Shown here: positions 62,047 to 64,000 of the stretch, piece by piece
How the letters are laid out: each line of letters starts with the position of its first letter
How positions within the stretch are numbered: position 1 is the stretch's first letter
Assembly (NCBI RefSeq): GCF_014203795.1
Contig: NZ_JACHJU010000005.1
Coordinates: forward strand, 1-64,000
Reading direction: 5' to 3'
DNA from: Streptosporangium album
Lineage (GTDB): Bacteria > Actinomycetota > Actinomycetes > Streptosporangiales > Streptosporangiaceae
Length of the DNA: 64,000 nucleotides
The notes under the pieces: generated by a model
What the model was told of the DNA's origin: nothing
The model's database searches: none
The model's input: only the letters and a program-made list of their open reading frames with translations
Program-made: the position numbers and the translations under genes

Positions 62047-62072
62047 TGACCGATTATGATCGAGTGAGATCA
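62047..62072. promoter_or_regulatory. Candidate DeoR operator, site 1
   Basis: TGACCGATTATGATCGAGTG followed by AGATCA matches the site at 62915-62940 in 21 of 26 positions. It lies about 27 bp before the deoR GTG. The repeated TGATCGA/TGATCA core suggests binding of the adjacent DeoR protein and autoregulation. Confidence 0.6.
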
Positions 62073-62098
62073 CTTGGTCCAGGGCAAATGAGGTTGAT

Positions 62099-62914
62099 GT
62101 GAAAAGTGGGGGAGAGACTTCGGGCCCGGCGGAGTATCGTCGTCCCGTGTTCGCCGCCGAGCGCCGTCAGCGCATCCTCGAGCTGGTCCGCGCCAACGGC
62201 GCCGTCTCCCTGCGCGAGCTGGCCCAGTCGGTGCAGTCGTCGGAGGTGACGGTCAGGCGCGACCTGCGCGCGCTGGAGGCGGAGGGGCTGCTCAACCGGC
62301 ACCACGGCGGGGCCACGCTCCCCGGAGAGCTGTCACGCGAACCCACCTACTCGCAGAAGACGCAGATGGCCGCCGCCGAGAAGCGGGCCATCGCGGACCT
62401 GGCGGTCTCCCTCGTCGAGGACGGCGACGCGATCGTGGTCGGCGCGGGCACGACCACACAGGACTTCGCCCGGCGGCTGTCGCGGGTGACCGAGCTGGCC
62501 GTGGTGACCAACTCCCTCCTGGTCGCCCAGGCGCTCGCCGACTCCCCCCGGGTCGAGGTCGTCATGACCGGCGGCACGCTGCGGGGACCCATCCACGCCC
62601 TGGTCGGCAGCGCCGCCGAGCGTTCCCTGGCGGGCCTGCGGGTGCGAAGGGCCTTCATCTCGGGTAACGGGCTGACCGCCGAGCGGGGGCTGTCCACCCC
62701 CAACATGCAGGTGGCGAGCGTGGACCGGGCGCTGGCGGCGGCCGCGGAGGAGGTGGTCGTGCTGGTCGACCACACCAAGGTCGGCCTGGACACGATGGTG
62801 CAGACGGTGCCGACCGAGGAGATCACGCACCTGGTCACCGACGACGAGGCGCCGCGTGAAGTGCTGGACGATCTCGCCGGCCGGGGTGTGCGGATCCACG
62901 TCGCCCGGATCTAG
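62099..62914 (+). CDS. DeoR/GlpR-family sugar-responsive repressor
   Basis: The GTG at 62099 gives 271 residues; a GTG at 62147 (VFAAERRQRILELVRANG) fits the family start better. The helix-turn-helix reads VSLRELAQSVQSSEVTVRRD then LRALEAEGLLNRHHGGA. The effector domain has IVVGAGTTTQDFARRL and VTNSLLVAQAL, typical of phosphosugar-binding DeoR proteins. It is followed directly by a sugar-binding lipoprotein gene and probably controls that transporter. Confidence 0.93.
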   Translation: MKSGGETSGPAEYRRPVFAAERRQRILELVRANGAVSLRELAQSVQSSEVTVRRDLRALEAEGLLNRHHGGATLPGELSREPTYSQKTQMAAAEKRAIADLAVSLVEDGDAIVVGAGTTTQDFARRLSRVTELAVVTNSLLVAQALADSPRVEVVMTGGTLRGPIHALVGSAAERSLAGLRVRRAFISGNGLTAERGLSTPNMQVASVDRALAAAAEEVVVLVDHTKVGLDTMVQTVPTEEITHLVTDDEAPREVLDDLAGRGVRIHVARI

Positions 62915-62940
62915 TGACCGAATCTGATCGAATCTGATCA
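62915..62940. promoter_or_regulatory. Candidate DeoR operator, site 2
   Basis: TGACCGAATCTGATCGAATC followed by TGATCA starts right after the deoR stop. It contains two direct copies of GAATCTGATC, and a third partial copy (AATCGTGACC) follows at 62941. It lies about 100 bp before the sugar-binding protein start. The match with site 1 supports a common regulator. Confidence 0.65.
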
Positions 62941-63038
62941 ATCGTGACCTACTGATGTCCTTTTCTTTACGATTTTGTTTCCTGGCGGGATGACCATCGA
63001 GCCCATCGACGTTCCATCGTCTTGCCCAGGAGGGCACC

Positions 63039-64000
63039 ATGACCCTGCTCACGAGCCGTTCGGGGAGAGTCGCCGCGCTGCTGGCCGTCGCCGTCCTCGT
63101 CGCGTCCGGCTGCGCCAAGTCCGAGGAGTCCACGGCCGCGCCGACCGGCGCGAGCACCCAGGGCGGACAGGTCGTCCAGACCCCGACCGCTCCGGCGGGA
63201 GCCGGATGCACCATCGACGCCTTCGGAGCCCAGAAGTTCGACCTGAAGACGGCCGTGGTCGGCTTCTCCCAGTCGGAGAAGGAGGCCAACCCCTTCCGGA
63301 TCGCCGAGACCAAGTCGATCAAGGATGAGGCGGCCAAGCTCGGCATCGCCAACCTGAAGGTCACCAACGCCCAGTCGCAGTTCTCCAAGCAGATCAGCGA
63401 CGTCCAGCAGCTCATCGCGCAGGGTGCGCAGCTACTCGTGATCGCCCCGCTCAACTCCGACGGGTGGGAGCCGGTCCTGCAGCAGGCCGCCGCCAAGAAG
63501 ATCCCGATCATCACGATCGACCGCAAGATCAACGCCACCGCCTGCAAGGACTACCTGACCTTCATCGGGTCGGACTTCACCGAGCAGGGCAAGCGGGCGG
63601 CCGACCAGATGATCAAAGCGCTCGGCGGCAAGGGCAAGGTGGCCATCCTGCTGGGCGCACCCGGCAACAACGTCACCACCGAGCGGACCAACGGCTTCAA
63701 GGACCAGATCAAGGCCGCCGCCCCGGACATCGAGATCACCTTCGAGCAGACCGGCGAGTTCGCCCGTGAGAAGGGCCAGCAGGTCACCGAGCAGCTGATC
63801 CAGTCCAACCCCGACATCAACGGCCTCTACGCCGAGAACGACGAGATGGCGCTGGGCGCCGTCACCGCGCTCAAGGGGGCGGGCAAGAAGCCGGGCGAGG
63901 TGCGGATCGTCTCCATCGACGGCACCCGTGGCGCCGTCCAGGGCATCGCCGACGGCTGGCTGTACGCGGTGGTGGAGTCCAACCCGCGCTTCGGGGCGCT
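63039..64000 (+). CDS. Sugar ABC transporter substrate-binding lipoprotein (RbsB type), cut by the window end
   Basis: ATG 63039 is preceded by AGGAGGG. The lipoprotein signal MTLLTSRSGRVAALLAVAVL ends in VASGC. The periplasmic-binding fold follows: VVGFSQSEKEANPFRIAETK, DVQQLIAQGAQLLVIAPLNS, PIITIDRKINATACKDYLTF, VAILLGAPGNNVTTERTNGF and LYAENDEMALGAVTAL. This is the ribose/galactose-type family. About 320 residues are seen, with the last 20 or so missing. ATPase and permease genes are expected downstream. Likely under DeoR control. Confidence 0.93.
   Translation, partial: MTLLTSRSGRVAALLAVAVLVASGCAKSEESTAAPTGASTQGGQVVQTPTAPAGAGCTIDAFGAQKFDLKTAVVGFSQSEKEANPFRIAETKSIKDEAAKLGIANLKVTNAQSQFSKQISDVQQLIAQGAQLLVIAPLNSDGWEPVLQQAAAKKIPIITIDRKINATACKDYLTFIGSDFTEQGKRAADQMIKALGGKGKVAILLGAPGNNVTTERTNGFKDQIKAAAPDIEITFEQTGEFAREKGQQVTEQLIQSNPDINGLYAENDEMALGAVTALKGAGKKPGEVRIVSIDGTRGAVQGIADGWLYAVVESNPRFGA

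Overview
The window is high-GC DNA with GTG/TTG starts, many 1-14 bp gene overlaps, F420-type split-barrel proteins, DUF397/XRE and DUF574 families, class-typical Tat signal and NRPS genes. This fits a filamentous actinomycete. My best guess is a Streptosporangium/Nonomuraea-like Streptosporangiaceae member, from family content only. No rRNA, tRNA or CRISPR array was seen.

Layout. 1-2 kb: an IS200/IS605 element with a broken tnpB, sitting against a recQ remnant. 2-8.3 kb: DUF574 methyltransferase; a whiJ/abaA-like set (RsbW-type ATPase, DUF397, XRE regulator) with a perfect 18-bp palindrome; a deleted NAD-binding/DUF2867 gene; a VOC protein; a Tat-exported serine hydrolase. 9.7-15.5 kb: a tightly coupled DabA-DabB-NuoM-like operon (inorganic carbon accumulation) whose last gene runs into a second IS605 relic. 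16-28.5 kb: two split-barrel proteins, then cobalamin genes on both strands (cobL, cobM, cbiD, cobK, cobIJ, cobH, cobG, cobN). A B12 riboswitch and a coupled leader ORF precede cobN. 28.7-37 kb: a small NRPS locus made of a frameshifted Fe/2OG hydroxylase, a 1806-residue C-A-T-TE-MFS fusion whose TE has Cys in place of Ser, and a frameshifted A-T protein. 37.2-38.2 kb: an IS5-type element.

38.3-47.2 kb: a PEBP protein, lysA, and a five-gene coupled operon (amino-acid ABC importer, N-acyl-D-amino-acid deacylase, leaderless class A beta-lactamase-like hydrolase), then LysR and FhuF-like genes. 47.2-52.7 kb is a gene graveyard: BrkB/YihY, YceI, SigJ-like sigma, formaldehyde-dehydrogenase-like and Dyp-peroxidase remnants, interspersed with a membrane pair and a cupin, and ended by a second IS5-type element. 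52.9-55.5 kb: an Nramp manganese transporter beside a Mn-type oxalate decarboxylase. 55.9-64 kb: an IS701 fragment, a siderophore-interacting reductase with an IdeR/DmdR-like box, CHAP and MarR proteins, pgi, and a DeoR regulator with a matching operator before itself and before a sugar-binding lipoprotein that runs off the end.

Two themes stand out. First, many genes carry internal deletions or small frameshifts next to otherwise intact neighbours. Second, several compact functional units are readable: carbon uptake, B12 synthesis, a possible beta-lactone-type dipeptide, and Mn supply with oxalate breakdown. All family calls were made by eye from motifs; no database search was run.
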